A stretch of 64,000 nucleotides of DNA from Nonomuraea guangzhouensis (GCF_019396345.1 NZ_JAHKRM010000006.1:124001-188000), one strand, 5' to 3'; counted from the stretch's first letter, positions 16,698-25,983 are shown. Notes: generated by a model not told the origin, from the sequence alone. Numbers and translations: made by a program.

Positions 16698-17267
16698 TCA
16701 AGCGAAATCCTCGTCCGCCGGGAGGGCGAAGAGGCGGATGTACAGGGGGCGGGCGTCCGGGGGTGCGTCCTCGGCGCGGTGGCTGTATTTCAGCAGCAGC
16801 GCTATGTACTCCTCATAGAACCGAGCGAACTCCTCCTTGGTCATCCGGCCCATGCCGCGCGATCCCTTGGCCCAGTCAGGGTCGCGGCGGTAGGCCGCGG
16901 GGAAGCGTTCGAACAGTTCGCGGTCCTCGTCCATGCCGATGCGGTGGAATTCGGCGAGCACGGGGCGGTCCTCGGAGGCGAGCTGGTCCGGGGTGGGGAG
17001 GCGGATGTCTCTTGGGACGTCGGCGCGGCGCCACCAGCGTTCGCGGCCGGTCGAGCGTTCGGGGATCTCCTCGATGAAGCCGTACTTCTCGAGCTGGCGC
17101 AGGTGGTAGCTGGTCGTGCCGGTCTTGGCGTCCAGCAGTTCGCCGAGGGTGGTCGAGGTGGCGGGGCCGTGCACGTTGAGGTGGCGCAGCATGAGTCGTC
17201 GCATGGGGTGGGCGAGGGCTTTGAGCCGCTCCGGGTCGTCGAGTACGAACGCCTCGTCATCCTTCAT
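16698..17267 (-). CDS. ArsR/HTH_20-type transcriptional regulator
   Basis: A 189-residue protein with a winged-helix DNA-binding domain (LKALAHPMRRLMLRHLNVHG, then TSTTLGELLDAKTGTTSYHLRQLEKYGFI) and a helical C-terminal region likely to bind ligand or dimerise. It belongs to the large-ArsR (HTH_20) group frequent in actinomycetes. It is divergent from an alpha/beta hydrolase gene that it probably represses through the CTGCAG sites between them. The ATG at 17267 lacks a close ribosome site; AGGAGG lies 15 bases upstream, so an in-frame non-ATG start (CTG at about 17276) is possible. Confidence 0.8.
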   Translation of the reverse strand: MKDDEAFVLDDPERLKALAHPMRRLMLRHLNVHGPATSTTLGELLDAKTGTTSYHLRQLEKYGFIEEIPERSTGRERWWRRADVPRDIRLPTPDQLASEDRPVLAEFHRIGMDEDRELFERFPAAYRRDPDWAKGSRGMGRMTKEEFARFYEEYIALLLKYSHRAEDAPPDARPLYIRLFALPADEDFA

Positions 17268-17286
17268 GAGGAGCAGCTTAGTCCTC

Positions 17287-17336
17287 CTGCAGAACGATAT
17301 CTGCAGAGAGTTATTTGCCGAGATGTCTCTGCAGAG
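17287..17336. promoter_or_regulatory. Regularly spaced CTGCAG operator array
   Basis: CTGCAG cores occur at 17287-17292, 17301-17306 and 17329-17334. The start-to-start spacings are 14 and 28 bp, exact multiples of 14. The last is embedded in the perfect palindrome CTCTGCAGAG (17327-17336) and the second in TCTGCAGA. The location between the divergent ArsR-type gene and the hydrolase gene fits a repressor binding several phased sites. Confidence 0.6.
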
Positions 17337-17348
17337 TAGGTTCGGCAT

Positions 17349-18776
17349 ATGAGACGGATTCTTTCCGGAGCGGCAGTGGCTGTTGCCCTGTGTCTGACGC
17401 TCCTTACGCCGGCTGCGGCCGCTGACCCATCCCCGCTCGCCGTGCCGGCTGATCTGAAGGCGACCGAGGTGAGCTTCCGGGGTAGCGGCGGGCTCGCCAT
17501 GCATGGCACGGTCCTGGCCCAGCCCGGGGCGAAGGCCGGTCGGCCGGGGATCGTTCTGGTGCACGGCGCGGGTACCGGAACGCCTCGTACGCAGTTGCTC
17601 GGTGAGGCGGTGGAGTTCGCCCGCCGGGGGCTGTCCGTGCTGATCTACGACAAGCGATCCGAGGGGTACTCGCTGTTCAACCGGTCCTACTCGCAGCTGG
17701 CCGACGACGCGCTCGGTGCCGTGGCCAAACTGCGGACGCAGCCGGGCATAGATCCGGCGAAGGTCGGGCTGTGGGGACTCAGTGAGGGCGGCTGGGTGGT
17801 GCCGATCGCGGCGTCCCGCTCGACGGAGGTCGCGTTCATCGTGCTCGTGGGGGCCAACGCGCTGGCGCCGCTGCGGCAGCAGACCTGGGCCGTGGCGGCC
17901 GGACTGCGTAAGGCGGGGGTGTCGGGGTCGCTCGTCGAACGGGCCGAGCCCAGGCTGTACACGGCGATCGCCGACGGCGGGATGTTCCCCGAGCCCTACT
18001 ACGATCCCGCGCCGACCATCGCCGCGGTACGCCAGCCCGTTCTCGGCATCTGGGGCGTGCACGACCTGCTGACCCCGCCCAAGGAGACCCCTCCGTTGTT
18101 CGCCAAGGCCCTCGAAGCGGGCGGGAATCGGCACTACACCTTCCAGTTCTTCCCGGGCGCCGACCACGCCGCCCACCAGACCCCTGACGGTGGCGTCACC
18201 CGGCTGAAGACGCTCGCCCCCGGCTACGCCGACCTGGTCGGGTCCTGGGTGAAAGACGTGACGGACGGCAAGCTGCGCACGGCTCAGACGAACGGACCGG
18301 CTCCCGTGCAGGCGTCGTTCACCGTGCCGATGGATCCTCCGGCCTGGTGGGAGTCGGCGTTGGCGCAGGTGGTGGCGTTGCTGGTGTTCCTGGTCGGGTT
18401 CGGGGCGTATCCGGTGGTCGCGTTGGTACGGCGGCTTCGCCGCGCTTCCCTGGCACCGGTGTCCAGGGCCGCCCGGCTGGTGAGCGCGGGCGGGTTCGGG
18501 GTGGTGCTCGGGGCGTTCGGCTACCTGTTCTACGTGGTCATGACCGGTGGCAAGCTGGCCGCTCCCGGGCCCATGGTGGCGGGTCACCCGGTGATCTGGG
18601 TGGCGTTGCAGCTCCTCGCGGTGGCCTGTGTCCTCGCCACCGTCCGCACGGCGCTGGCCTGGCGCCGGCGCCGCGCGTCCGTGCCGGGAGGGGAGAGGGT
18701 ACGGCTCGGTCTGCTGCTCGCCGGTGGGGCGGTGTTCGTCCCATGGGCCCTCTACTGGGGGCTGCTGCTTCCTTGA
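17349..18776 (+). CDS. Secreted alpha/beta hydrolase fused to four C-terminal membrane helices
   Basis: The 475-residue protein begins with a signal peptide (1-25). The alpha/beta hydrolase domain (about 40-310) has the oxyanion HGAG (IVLVHGAG), the nucleophile elbow GLSEGG, the acid in GVHDLLTPP and the histidine in GADHAAHQ. Four hydrophobic helices occupy residues 335-475. The orientation suggests the hydrolase acts outside the membrane, anchored by its tail. The substrate is unknown. It is divergent from the ArsR-type regulator. The 3-prime end overlaps the convergent glycosidase-like gene by 25 bases. Confidence 0.82.
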   Translation: MRRILSGAAVAVALCLTLLTPAAAADPSPLAVPADLKATEVSFRGSGGLAMHGTVLAQPGAKAGRPGIVLVHGAGTGTPRTQLLGEAVEFARRGLSVLIYDKRSEGYSLFNRSYSQLADDALGAVAKLRTQPGIDPAKVGLWGLSEGGWVVPIAASRSTEVAFIVLVGANALAPLRQQTWAVAAGLRKAGVSGSLVERAEPRLYTAIADGGMFPEPYYDPAPTIAAVRQPVLGIWGVHDLLTPPKETPPLFAKALEAGGNRHYTFQFFPGADHAAHQTPDGGVTRLKTLAPGYADLVGSWVKDVTDGKLRTAQTNGPAPVQASFTVPMDPPAWWESALAQVVALLVFLVGFGAYPVVALVRRLRRASLAPVSRAARLVSAGGFGVVLGAFGYLFYVVMTGGKLAAPGPMVAGHPVIWVALQLLAVACVLATVRTALAWRRRRASVPGGERVRLGLLLAGGAVFVPWALYWGLLLP

Positions 18777-20074
18777 GAGCTCCACTCGATGTCCTGTTCC
18801 GCACCGCGTACCCAGCTCACGTGGAGCGGCGGCCGACCCGGGCGGATCACCTCGAACAGGTAGGTGTCCGGGTGGTCGGGCAGTTCGACCCGGCGGACGC
18901 TCTCGGCGCCGTCGAGGCGCGCGGCCAGGTCGGCGAAGGCGTCCGCGCTCGGGTGGCGGATGCCGAGCGTCTCGCCGTCGTACGCCATCAGCACGAACTT
19001 CGAGAACATCAACTGCAGCAGTTCGAGATGGTCTTCGGGCAGCGGGGGCTCCGGGGTTTCCGGGCCGAGCTGCCAGCAGACCGTACGCCGCAGGCCGCAG
19101 GACAGCGCCAGCAGATTGCGCACCACGAGCTCGCGGGCGTTGATCCGGTGCCGCCTGTCCTCCAGCTCCGGCGGGCAGCCCGTCATGAACATCTGCAGGT
19201 TGGGCGGCAGCTCGCTCATCCGCGCGTACAGCCGCTTCATGGCCTCCCGGGCGGTTGCGGGGGACAGCCCGCCCTTTCTGAAGTCCTCGGTCGTGAGCGT
19301 GTGCCAGGGGGTCATGCCGCCGGAGCTGAAGACGTCGGACAGGTGTTCCAGCACCTCCGGGTAGTCGAGGAGGAGTGGGCCGTTGTACTCGCCCGCCATG
19401 ATGGGCTTCTCGTGCCCGTGCGAGCGCATCGCGGTGCGGATGCCGTCGATGGTGGCCGGAATCCGGTACGGGTCGCCGTACAAATGGATGTCGAACACGT
19501 CATAGGCCCCATCGGCGATGAGTTGCAGGAAGAAGTCCCGCTCCTCGTCGGGGGTCTCGGGGTTGGAGAAGACGCCGGGCGGGCAGCCGCCGAGCACGAC
19601 GTCGGCCCGCGGGTCGGCGCCCTTGACCGCCCGGTGGAAGAGGGTCAGCAGGTCGAGGTACTCGGTGGCGGTGCCGCCCCAGAACAGCGGGATGGACGGT
19701 TCGTTCTCGCACTGCCAGTAGCGCACGCGGCCCGCGCAGTGCGTCACCAGGGCCCGCAGCATCGCCTCGTACGCCGCCGGGTCGACGGGCGGTGATCCGG
19801 GAAGAAAGTCGGTCGACCTGGTCGAGCCCCACGTCGAGGCCGCGCTGAGGGTGAACCACAGCTCGGTGTCGTCGTCGACCTGGTCCAGGACCGCGTCCAC
19901 CGCGGTCCAGTCGTAGCGGCCCGGCTCGGGTTCGAGCTGGGACCAGTAGAAGAACATCCGCAGCAGTCCGGCGCCCAGGTCGCGGGCCTGTGGGGCGAAG
20001 GTGCCGGGCTTGGCGACCAGACCGTACTGGAGGCCGCGGACCACGCCCAACCGGATGCCGTCTGTCGAGGTCAT
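18752..20074 (-). CDS. Clan GH-A glycoside hydrolase-like protein (GH5/GH39-like)
   Basis: From ATG 20074 the product is 440 residues and lacks a signal peptide. It is a TIM-barrel protein with both glutamates expected in clan GH-A. The acid/base lies in YWQCENEPSIP (the NEP motif after strand 4) and the nucleophile in KPIMAGEYNG (after strand 7). The early motif RMFFYWSQLEPEPGRYDW is typical of GH39/GH5/GH42-like barrels (W-x-x-i-E-P-x-x-G-x-y-D-W). A cytoplasmic glycosidase is predicted; the sugar is unknown. An in-frame ATG at 20104 is an alternative start. Confidence 0.75.
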   Translation of the reverse strand: MTSTDGIRLGVVRGLQYGLVAKPGTFAPQARDLGAGLLRMFFYWSQLEPEPGRYDWTAVDAVLDQVDDDTELWFTLSAASTWGSTRSTDFLPGSPPVDPAAYEAMLRALVTHCAGRVRYWQCENEPSIPLFWGGTATEYLDLLTLFHRAVKGADPRADVVLGGCPPGVFSNPETPDEERDFFLQLIADGAYDVFDIHLYGDPYRIPATIDGIRTAMRSHGHEKPIMAGEYNGPLLLDYPEVLEHLSDVFSSGGMTPWHTLTTEDFRKGGLSPATAREAMKRLYARMSELPPNLQMFMTGCPPELEDRRHRINARELVVRNLLALSCGLRRTVCWQLGPETPEPPLPEDHLELLQLMFSKFVLMAYDGETLGIRHPSADAFADLAARLDGAESVRRVELPDHPDTYLFEVIRPGRPPLHVSWVRGAEQDIEWSSQGSSSPQ

Positions 20075-20207
20075 GAGCTTTCCCTTCGGAGGTTGTCCGC
20101 TCACGATGGCGCGGCCCGCTGGCAGGCCGCTGCCATCGCCCTGTCAAGCCGCTGTTGGACCGGCCGAGGCCGATCTCCGGGTGCGGAGACCGGCCAAGGC
20201 GGTGGGG

Positions 20208-22274
20208 TCAGCGGGAAGTGACGTTCAACGCCGTACGCAGGAAGTCCAGCTGGTGCCGCAGCAGCCCCTCCACGGCCGCCTCGGCGGTCGGCATGTGCGT
20301 GGCCCCCGACAGCGGCAGCACCTGGTGCGGCCGGCCCGCCGCCAGCAGCGCGGCCGACATCCGCAGGGTGTGGGCGGCCACCACGTTGTCGTCCGCCAGA
20401 CCGTGCACCAGCAGCAACGGGCGGCGCAGCCGGGCCGCGTCGCCGATGGGCGAGGAGCGATCGTAGTTCTCCGGCTGCTCGTCCGGGTGGCCGAGGAAGC
20501 GCTCCCGCCAGTGGGTGTCGTACAACCGCTGGTCGCTCGGCGCCGCCCCGGAGATGGCGGCATGGAACACCTCCGGCATGCGCAGCACCGCCGCCGCCGC
20601 GAGCGTGCCGCCGTAGCTCCAGCCACGGATGCCCACCCGGCCCAGGTCCAGGTCGGGGCAGTGCTCGGCGGCCGCCCGCAGCGCCACGACCTGGTCTTCC
20701 AGCGGCGCGGTGAGCGTGTCTCCATGGACGGTCTTCTCCCAGGCGGGGCCGCGTCCCGGGGTGCCGCGGCCGTCCGCCGTCACCACCGCGAACCCGTGCT
20801 CGGCGAACCACTGCGCCTCGGCCAGCCACCAGTGCCGGGCCCGGGTCACCAACTGCATCGCCGGTCCCGCGTACGGGGCCATCAGCACCGGCAGCGGCCC
20901 GGAGCCCTGCTCGTGCCAGGACGGCAGCAGCAACGCGGTACGGATCTCCCGCTCGCCCGCGCGCAGCCACGTGACCCGCGGGACGAGCACCGGCTCCGCC
21001 TGGAGCGAGGCGATCTCCGCGTCGGGCCGTCCGTCACGGACCACACGGAACGAGTGACCGGCCTTGGTGTGCGAGGCGAGCAGCAGCGCGCCACCCGCCC
21101 GCCGGCCGGTGTGCACCCCGGGCCCCTCGCTCAGCCGTACGGGACCGCGTTCCGCGTCGTATGTCCACAGGTGCTGCTCCGTGGGCTCGTCACTCGCGGT
21201 GAAGAGCAGGGATTCGCCGGAGACGTCCTCGACCGAGCGGATCTGCAGCCCTTCGGGAGTGACCGGACGGCCGTCCACGAGCAGCCGCCGGGTGCCGTCC
21301 AGGTCGCCGGTGTGCACCAGCGCGCCGGACGCGGTCCGCGCGGGCGTGCCCGCGACGAGCTGCACCCAGGCGGGATCGCGCTGCTCGTGCAGGAGCTCCG
21401 TCTCACCGGTGTCCGGATCGGCGGCCAGCACCCGCAGCGTGCGCTGGTCCCGGCTCTGCACGCTGATCAGCGGACCATGCGCGTCCCAGCTCACGGCGGT
21501 CACGTACTCGTACGCGGCCCGGTCCCACCGCAACTCCACGCAGCCGCCGTCGAGGTCGAACACGTGCAGCGTGACCTCGGCATTGTCCGTCCCGGCCGCC
21601 GGATAGGCGATCTCGCGCGGCGGCCGGGACGGGTCGGCGGGATCGGCGATCCACCAGCGCCGCACGCGACGGTTGTCCACCCTGGCGGCCAGCACCCGGG
21701 TGCCGTCCGGCGACCACCAGTGGCCGCGCGTCCGGTCCATGGACTCCGCCGCCACATGCTCGGCCAGCCCCCAGACGACCTCAGGGTCATCGGGTACGGC
21801 CAGCCGCCGGTCATGCCCATCGGCCAGTTCGACGACGTGCAGGGCGCCGCCGGTCACGTAGGCGACCCGGCTCCCGGTGGGATCGGGCCGGGGATCCACC
21901 ACCGGCCCGGCGGTGGGGACGGGCCGCGCCTCACCACCGTCGAGGTGCACCGCCCACAGCCGCCCGTCGACGGCGAAGGCGACGGTACGTACCGCGGCAT
22001 CGGCCGCATAGGCCACCACACCGGTCGCCCGCTCCCGAGCCCGCTCCCTACGAACCCGCTCCGCCTCCGGCACGGCCCCGGTCGCCCCCGGCGCCACGAC
22101 CAGCCGCTCGCCCATCTCATCGGCGACCCACAGACCGCTGTCCCGCTCCTCACCCCCACGAGTCCGGAGAAAGACCACCCGACCCCCATCGGGCGACAGG
22201 GTGAAGGCACGGGGCACTCCGAGCGAGAACCGCTGGGTACGGGCGAACTGAGCTGGAAATCCTTTTGTATCCAT
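20208..22274 (-). CDS. S9-family prolyl oligopeptidase / dipeptidyl-peptidase IV-like serine peptidase
   Basis: About 688 residues from ATG 22274. The N-terminal DPP4-type beta-propeller (about 30-430) contains repeated WSPDGTR-type blades. The C-terminal alpha/beta hydrolase domain carries nucleophile serine in GWSYGG, the aspartate in HGLADDNVV and the histidine in GATHMP. There is no signal peptide, so the enzyme is probably cytoplasmic and cleaves dipeptides from peptides with proline or alanine at position 2. The ATG has no strong ribosome site; an in-frame upstream start at 22364 exists but seems less natural. Confidence 0.88.
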   Translation of the reverse strand: MDTKGFPAQFARTQRFSLGVPRAFTLSPDGGRVVFLRTRGGEERDSGLWVADEMGERLVVAPGATGAVPEAERVRRERARERATGVVAYAADAAVRTVAFAVDGRLWAVHLDGGEARPVPTAGPVVDPRPDPTGSRVAYVTGGALHVVELADGHDRRLAVPDDPEVVWGLAEHVAAESMDRTRGHWWSPDGTRVLAARVDNRRVRRWWIADPADPSRPPREIAYPAAGTDNAEVTLHVFDLDGGCVELRWDRAAYEYVTAVSWDAHGPLISVQSRDQRTLRVLAADPDTGETELLHEQRDPAWVQLVAGTPARTASGALVHTGDLDGTRRLLVDGRPVTPEGLQIRSVEDVSGESLLFTASDEPTEQHLWTYDAERGPVRLSEGPGVHTGRRAGGALLLASHTKAGHSFRVVRDGRPDAEIASLQAEPVLVPRVTWLRAGEREIRTALLLPSWHEQGSGPLPVLMAPYAGPAMQLVTRARHWWLAEAQWFAEHGFAVVTADGRGTPGRGPAWEKTVHGDTLTAPLEDQVVALRAAAEHCPDLDLGRVGIRGWSYGGTLAAAAVLRMPEVFHAAISGAAPSDQRLYDTHWRERFLGHPDEQPENYDRSSPIGDAARLRRPLLLVHGLADDNVVAAHTLRMSAALLAAGRPHQVLPLSGATHMPTAEAAVEGLLRHQLDFLRTALNVTSR

Positions 22275-22504
22275 AAAGGAGACTCTGCAGCGGATTACCA
22301 GAAACGATGGGGAAGAGTGAAGCACGCGGGGAGGCTCACCGGCGGCTGGGATCGACTGATCCAATGGTCATCTTAACAGGCGGGAACCGGCCAAGCAGGC
22401 GCACGTAACGGCGCCCGGCCCCGCCCACCGGAGGAGCGTTCCCCTGGACAGACGCCGGCCATGGACGGCGGGTGGGGGTGCCCCATGCCTGCCGTAATGA
22501 AAAC
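22275..22504. other. Intergenic region between S9 peptidase and SDR genes
   Basis: This stretch of 230 bases holds the promoter of the leftward peptidase gene. It has several short GC-rich self-complementary stretches near 22,440-22,490 that could terminate the SDR transcript, but none is a clean long stem. Confidence 0.35.
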
Positions 22505-23455
22505 TCAGGCGTTGACCGACAGCTCCCACAGACGCGCGGCCGACGCCGGGTCGAGCGCGTAGGCGGCGACGCCGCGGCGGCTCTGAGGCGTGTCGCTCGG
22601 CAGAGCCTCGTCGCAGTCCTCGAAGTAACGGCCGGTGACGCCGTTGAGCAGCGGTGACGCGGCGGCGAGCACCGACGTGGCCGCCCCCTGCTCGGTGGTC
22701 TTCCACGTCATGTCCTCGCCGGAGCCGGAGGATACGGCGGCGGCGATGAGCCGGTCGAGTTCCTCCTGGCTGATGTGACGCTGGAGGTTCGTGCGGATGC
22801 CGCCCGGCATCAGCGCGTTGACCGTGATTCCGTCGTCCGCCCATCGCCGCGCCGCCTCCACCGCGAACAGCACGTTCGCCGTCTTGGACTGCCCGTACGA
22901 GGACCACGGCTCATAGGTGCGGTCCCGGAAGTTGATGTCCTCGAAGACGACCGGGGAACGCAGGTGCGCGCTGGAGCTGACCGACACCACGCGGGCGCCG
23001 CCGGCCGCCGCGAGTGCGGCGTGCAGGCCGGTGGCCAGCGCGAAGTGGCCCAGATGGTTCGTGGCGAACTGGAGCTCCCAGCCGTCGGGCGTGTGCGCCT
23101 CGGGGCAGGCCATCACGCCGGCGTTGTTGACCAGCATGTGCAGCGGGCCTTCCCAGGCGGCCACGAACGACGTGACCGTGCTCCGGTCGGCGAGGTCCAG
23201 CGGGGCCACGTGGATCTGCTTGTTGCCGGTGGTCGCGATGATGTCCTCGGCGGTCGCCGCGCCCGCGTCGAGGTTGCGGACGGCGAGCGTCACCTCCGCG
23301 CCCGCCCCGGCGAGCGCGCGGGCGGTCTCGACGCCGATGCCGGACGCCCCACCGGTGACGATGGCCCGCCGGCCGGTGAGATCGACGCCGGCCAGCACCT
23401 CGGCCGCGGTGGATCGGGCGGTGAACGGGGTGGTGATGCGGGTGTTCGCAGTCAT
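22505..23455 (-). CDS. Short-chain dehydrogenase/reductase
   Basis: A 316-residue classical/retinol-dehydrogenase-like SDR. The cofactor motif is TGGASGIG (TGxxxGxG), followed by NNAG, the catalytic serine in SVSSSAH, and YGQSK (Y-x3-K). The lack of an acidic residue at the end of the second strand (AVRNLD, with Arg) suggests NADPH. The gene is divergent from a TetR regulator, with palindromes in the shared promoter region, so it is probably the repressed target. The substrate is unknown. Confidence 0.9.
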   Translation of the reverse strand: MTANTRITTPFTARSTAAEVLAGVDLTGRRAIVTGGASGIGVETARALAGAGAEVTLAVRNLDAGAATAEDIIATTGNKQIHVAPLDLADRSTVTSFVAAWEGPLHMLVNNAGVMACPEAHTPDGWELQFATNHLGHFALATGLHAALAAAGGARVVSVSSSAHLRSPVVFEDINFRDRTYEPWSSYGQSKTANVLFAVEAARRWADDGITVNALMPGGIRTNLQRHISQEELDRLIAAAVSSGSGEDMTWKTTEQGAATSVLAAASPLLNGVTGRYFEDCDEALPSDTPQSRRGVAAYALDPASAARLWELSVNA

Positions 23456-23514
23456 GATTTCCCAGTCCTTGTCAGGGATGCGGTGGGAGAGCTCCGGACG
23501 GTACGATGTGAAGC

Positions 23515-23558
23515 GGAGGAGCCTCCACTAAGCTTCACTGTATTCGGAGTCTCCTCCG
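23515..23558. promoter_or_regulatory. TetR operator candidates between divergent SDR and TetR genes
   Basis: GGAGG-AG-CCTCC (23515-23526) and CGGAG-TCTC-CTCCG (23545-23558) are two short palindromes about 30 bp apart. They are framed by GTGAAGC (from 23508) and GCTTCAC (ending 23538), an exact 7-bp inverted repeat. This is a plausible repressor-binding region. Confidence 0.5.
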
Positions 23559-23595
23559 TTTAGCAACTGTCCCCCCGAACTCGACAGGAGACGCC

Positions 23596-24168
23596 GTGCA
23601 GGCCGGGTCCCGACCGCTGCGTGCCGACGCGCGCCGCAACCGCGATCGGCTGCTCGACGCCGCCGTGCGCGCCTTCTCCCACGACGGCCCCGAGGTGACG
23701 CTCGACGCGATCGCCAAAGACGCGGGCGTCGGCATCGGTACGCTTTATCGTCATTTCCCCACCCGCGAGGCGCTCGTCGAGGCCGCGTACCGCAACGAGC
23801 TCACCAGGCTGTGCGAGGCCGCGGCGAGCCTCCTGCGCACGATGCCGCCCGACCAGGCCACCCGCGCCTGGATGGACCGTTTCGTCGACTACATGACGAC
23901 CAAGCGCGGCATGGCCGACGCGCTGCGCGCGGTCATCGCTTCCGGCGGCGACCCGTTCGCGGAGAGCCGCGACCGGCTGGTCGGCGCCATCGGGTCACTG
24001 CTGGCGGCCGGTGCCGCCGCGGGGACGACGCGGGCGGACGTCGAGCCGGAGGACGTGCTGGCGAGCCTGGGCGGCGTGGCGCTGGTCGCCGCCGAGCACG
24101 AGCAGCGGGACAGGACCGACCGCATGCTCAACCTGCTGATGGACGGCCTGCGCTACCGCGGGCTCTGA
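23596..24168 (+). CDS. TetR-family repressor, probably of the divergent SDR gene
   Basis: This 190-residue regulator starts at GTG 23596, with AGGAG six bases upstream. The N-terminal HTH is typical (RLLDAAVRAFSHDGPEVTLD, then IAKDAGVGIGTLYRHFPTREALVEA). The C-terminal ligand-binding helices match the SCO4850-type TetR_C group. Its position back to back with the SDR gene suggests it represses both. Confidence 0.9.
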   Translation: MQAGSRPLRADARRNRDRLLDAAVRAFSHDGPEVTLDAIAKDAGVGIGTLYRHFPTREALVEAAYRNELTRLCEAAASLLRTMPPDQATRAWMDRFVDYMTTKRGMADALRAVIASGGDPFAESRDRLVGAIGSLLAAGAAAGTTRADVEPEDVLASLGGVALVAAEHEQRDRTDRMLNLLMDGLRYRGL

Positions 24169-24236
24169 CGCTCACCGCTCCCGTCGCGGGGTGAGGGCGT
24201 GGAGTCCAACACCCAGTTCGGCAAGATCGTGGCGCA

Positions 24237-24818
24237 CTAGGACCTCATGAGTGTGGCGGCGCAGCTGGTGACGAGGTCCTCCGCGTAGGCGGGGATCGGC
24301 CGGCCCAGGCTCTGGTGGCGGCGGACCGTGGCGTACGGCAGGTCGACCGTGGCCAGGAACAACTGCTCGACCTCCCGTGGCTCGCGCCGGTCCAGCCGTT
24401 CGGCCAGGGCGCGAACCGCGTTGCGGACCCGGCGGTCGCTGCGTTCCAGGCGGTCGCGGGCCTCCTGGGGCCAGTTGGGTTCGTCGAAGTCGGCCGGGCC
24501 GTACAGCAGGATGTGGGCTTCGTGTGGGTGTGCCCTGCTCCAGGCGACGACGTGGCGCGCGGCGGCGGGGGCGGCACGTGCGGCGGGTTCGGTGTTGAGC
24601 GCGGACAGGAAGCCGTCCTGGAAACGGTCGACGGTACGCAGCCACAGAGTGGCGAGCATCGAGGAGCGGCTGGGGAAGCGGTGGTAGATCGAGCCGCTCG
24701 GCGCGCGGGCCGCGCGGGCGACCGCCGCCACGGTGACGGTGCTCGGGCCGCTCGCGGCCACCAGTTCGGCGGCCGCGTCAAGCAATCGGTCAACGTCGTG
24801 GCGAGGCGGTCGTCCCAT
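24237..24818 (-). CDS. TetR-family regulator
   Basis: A 193-residue protein with an N-terminal TetR HTH (RLLDAAAELVAASGPSTVTV, then VARAARAPSGSIYHRFPSRSSMLATLW) and a helical effector domain. It lies 41 bases downstream of the YCII-domain gene on the same strand and is convergent with the other TetR gene. The two TetR proteins are not close copies. Confidence 0.9.
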   Translation of the reverse strand: MGRPPRHDVDRLLDAAAELVAASGPSTVTVAAVARAARAPSGSIYHRFPSRSSMLATLWLRTVDRFQDGFLSALNTEPAARAAPAAARHVVAWSRAHPHEAHILLYGPADFDEPNWPQEARDRLERSDRRVRNAVRALAERLDRREPREVEQLFLATVDLPYATVRRHQSLGRPIPAYAEDLVTSCAATLMRS

Positions 24819-24859
24819 GCCGTCGAGAGTATAGGGCCAGGCTGAAGGCTTTCTGGATG

Positions 24860-25375
24860 CTAAACGGCCTCGGTTTTGGTCATCGCCCTGATGGTCTTGG
24901 TCATGTTCGCCTGCAGGTCGGCCAGCCGGCCCTCGACGATGGCGGTCGCGTCACCGGGGTTCTTGAGTACGTCCGTGACCAGCTCCCACACCTCCTCGGG
25001 TGAGTTGCCGACCCGGATCAGGACCTCCGTGGTGGCCCCGGTCACGGCGTGGTCAGCCACGAACGCCCGCACCTCCACGGTCCCGAACCTGGCCACCGGA
25101 TGCCTGGCCGCCACCTCCACGGCCTCCTCCAGGCTCCCGCACTCGACGATGTCGAAGCCGCCGACCTGCTCCTTCGTCTCCACGAACGGCCCGTCGCCGA
25201 CCAGCACCCGCCCATCGCGCACGCGTACGGCCCGCGCCTCCGAAGCGGGCCGCAGGGCGGACCCCTCCAGGCGGACCTGGCGCCGGTCCATCTCCTCGAC
25301 CCACGCTTCCGCGCACCTCTCGTCCGCGCTCACTTCGACGGACGGGTCTGCACAGATCAGTAGGAGGTACTTCAC
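24860..25375 (-). CDS. YCII-domain protein with C-terminal extension
   Basis: Starting at GTG 25375 (MKYLLL-like VKYLLLICADP), the protein has 171 residues. Residues 1-115 form a YCII/DGPF fold (pattern VGDGPFVETKEQVGGFDIVEC, then AVEVAARHP). The family includes small dimeric enzymes with uncertain roles, often near ECF sigma factors. An extra 50-residue helical tail (VLIRVGNSPEEVWELVTDVL...) is not part of the usual domain. An upstream in-frame start is possible but lacks a good ribosome site. Confidence 0.75.
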   Translation of the reverse strand: MKYLLLICADPSVEVSADERCAEAWVEEMDRRQVRLEGSALRPASEARAVRVRDGRVLVGDGPFVETKEQVGGFDIVECGSLEEAVEVAARHPVARFGTVEVRAFVADHAVTGATTEVLIRVGNSPEEVWELVTDVLKNPGDATAIVEGRLADLQANMTKTIRAMTKTEAV

Positions 25376-25506
25376 CAGGATCACTTCCTCTTTCTCGTCG
25401 CTTCTACCCCACCGACGGACGGCCCCTTCACAAACCGACAAGTGGACAGGGATAAGTCGGGCAGCAGATATTGGACGAGGCCGGCACCCTGCTACCGGAG
25501 GTCTGT

Positions 25507-25926
25507 ATGGACGTGCGTCTGGATCATCTCGTCTGCTGGGTCTCGGACCAGCTTCGCGCGCTCGACTTCTACGAGCAGGTCATCGGCCTGCCCGGGGTAC
25601 GTGCAGAGGAGTTCAGGGACGGCAAGGCGCCGTTCCCCAGTGTGCGGGTCTCCGGTGACACGATCATCGATCTGATGCCTGAGAACGCGGCGAACCGCGT
25701 CGACGAGGGCACCGGTGTCAGCGGCAGCGCCGGTCACCCGGTGAACCACTTCTGCCTGGCGTTCGGCCGCGCGGACTTCGACGCGCTCGAAGCCAGGCTG
25801 GCCAGGCACGGTGTCGAGGTCACCGGCACCGGCTCGAACTCGTTCGGCGCCAGGGGCATCGCACCGGACGTGATCTACTTCCCCGACCTCGACGGGAACG
25901 TGATCGAGGCCCGCTATTACGAGTGA
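25507..25926 (+). CDS. VOC-superfamily (glyoxalase-like) protein
   Basis: ATG 25507 has CGGAGG seven bases upstream, giving 139 residues. The fold is the paired beta-alpha-beta-beta-beta of glyoxalase/bleomycin-resistance proteins: LDHLVCWVSDQLRALDFYEQ, then HFCLAFGRADFDALEARL, ending in PDLDGNVIEARYYE. Metal-ligand positions H7, H73-like and the terminal E are visible, so metal-dependent chemistry is plausible. The substrate is unknown. It is divergent from the YCII gene. Confidence 0.85.
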   Translation: MDVRLDHLVCWVSDQLRALDFYEQVIGLPGVRAEEFRDGKAPFPSVRVSGDTIIDLMPENAANRVDEGTGVSGSAGHPVNHFCLAFGRADFDALEARLARHGVEVTGTGSNSFGARGIAPDVIYFPDLDGNVIEARYYE

Positions 25927-25983
25927 GACCCGGTCGCCGCAGCCGGGAGGAAAGTGTCGGGGCGGTTTGCTACACAAGACACC

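Noticed and set aside
16698..18785. A single 695-codon minus-strand frame running through the hydrolase region
   Set aside because: Only its last 189 codons (from ATG 17267) encode an ArsR-type protein. The rest is antisense to a clear alpha/beta hydrolase and has the composition of a high-GC shadow frame.
22285..22290. Another CTGCAG just upstream of the S9 peptidase start
   Set aside because: A single copy without the phased neighbours is expected by chance and is not counted with the array at 17,287.
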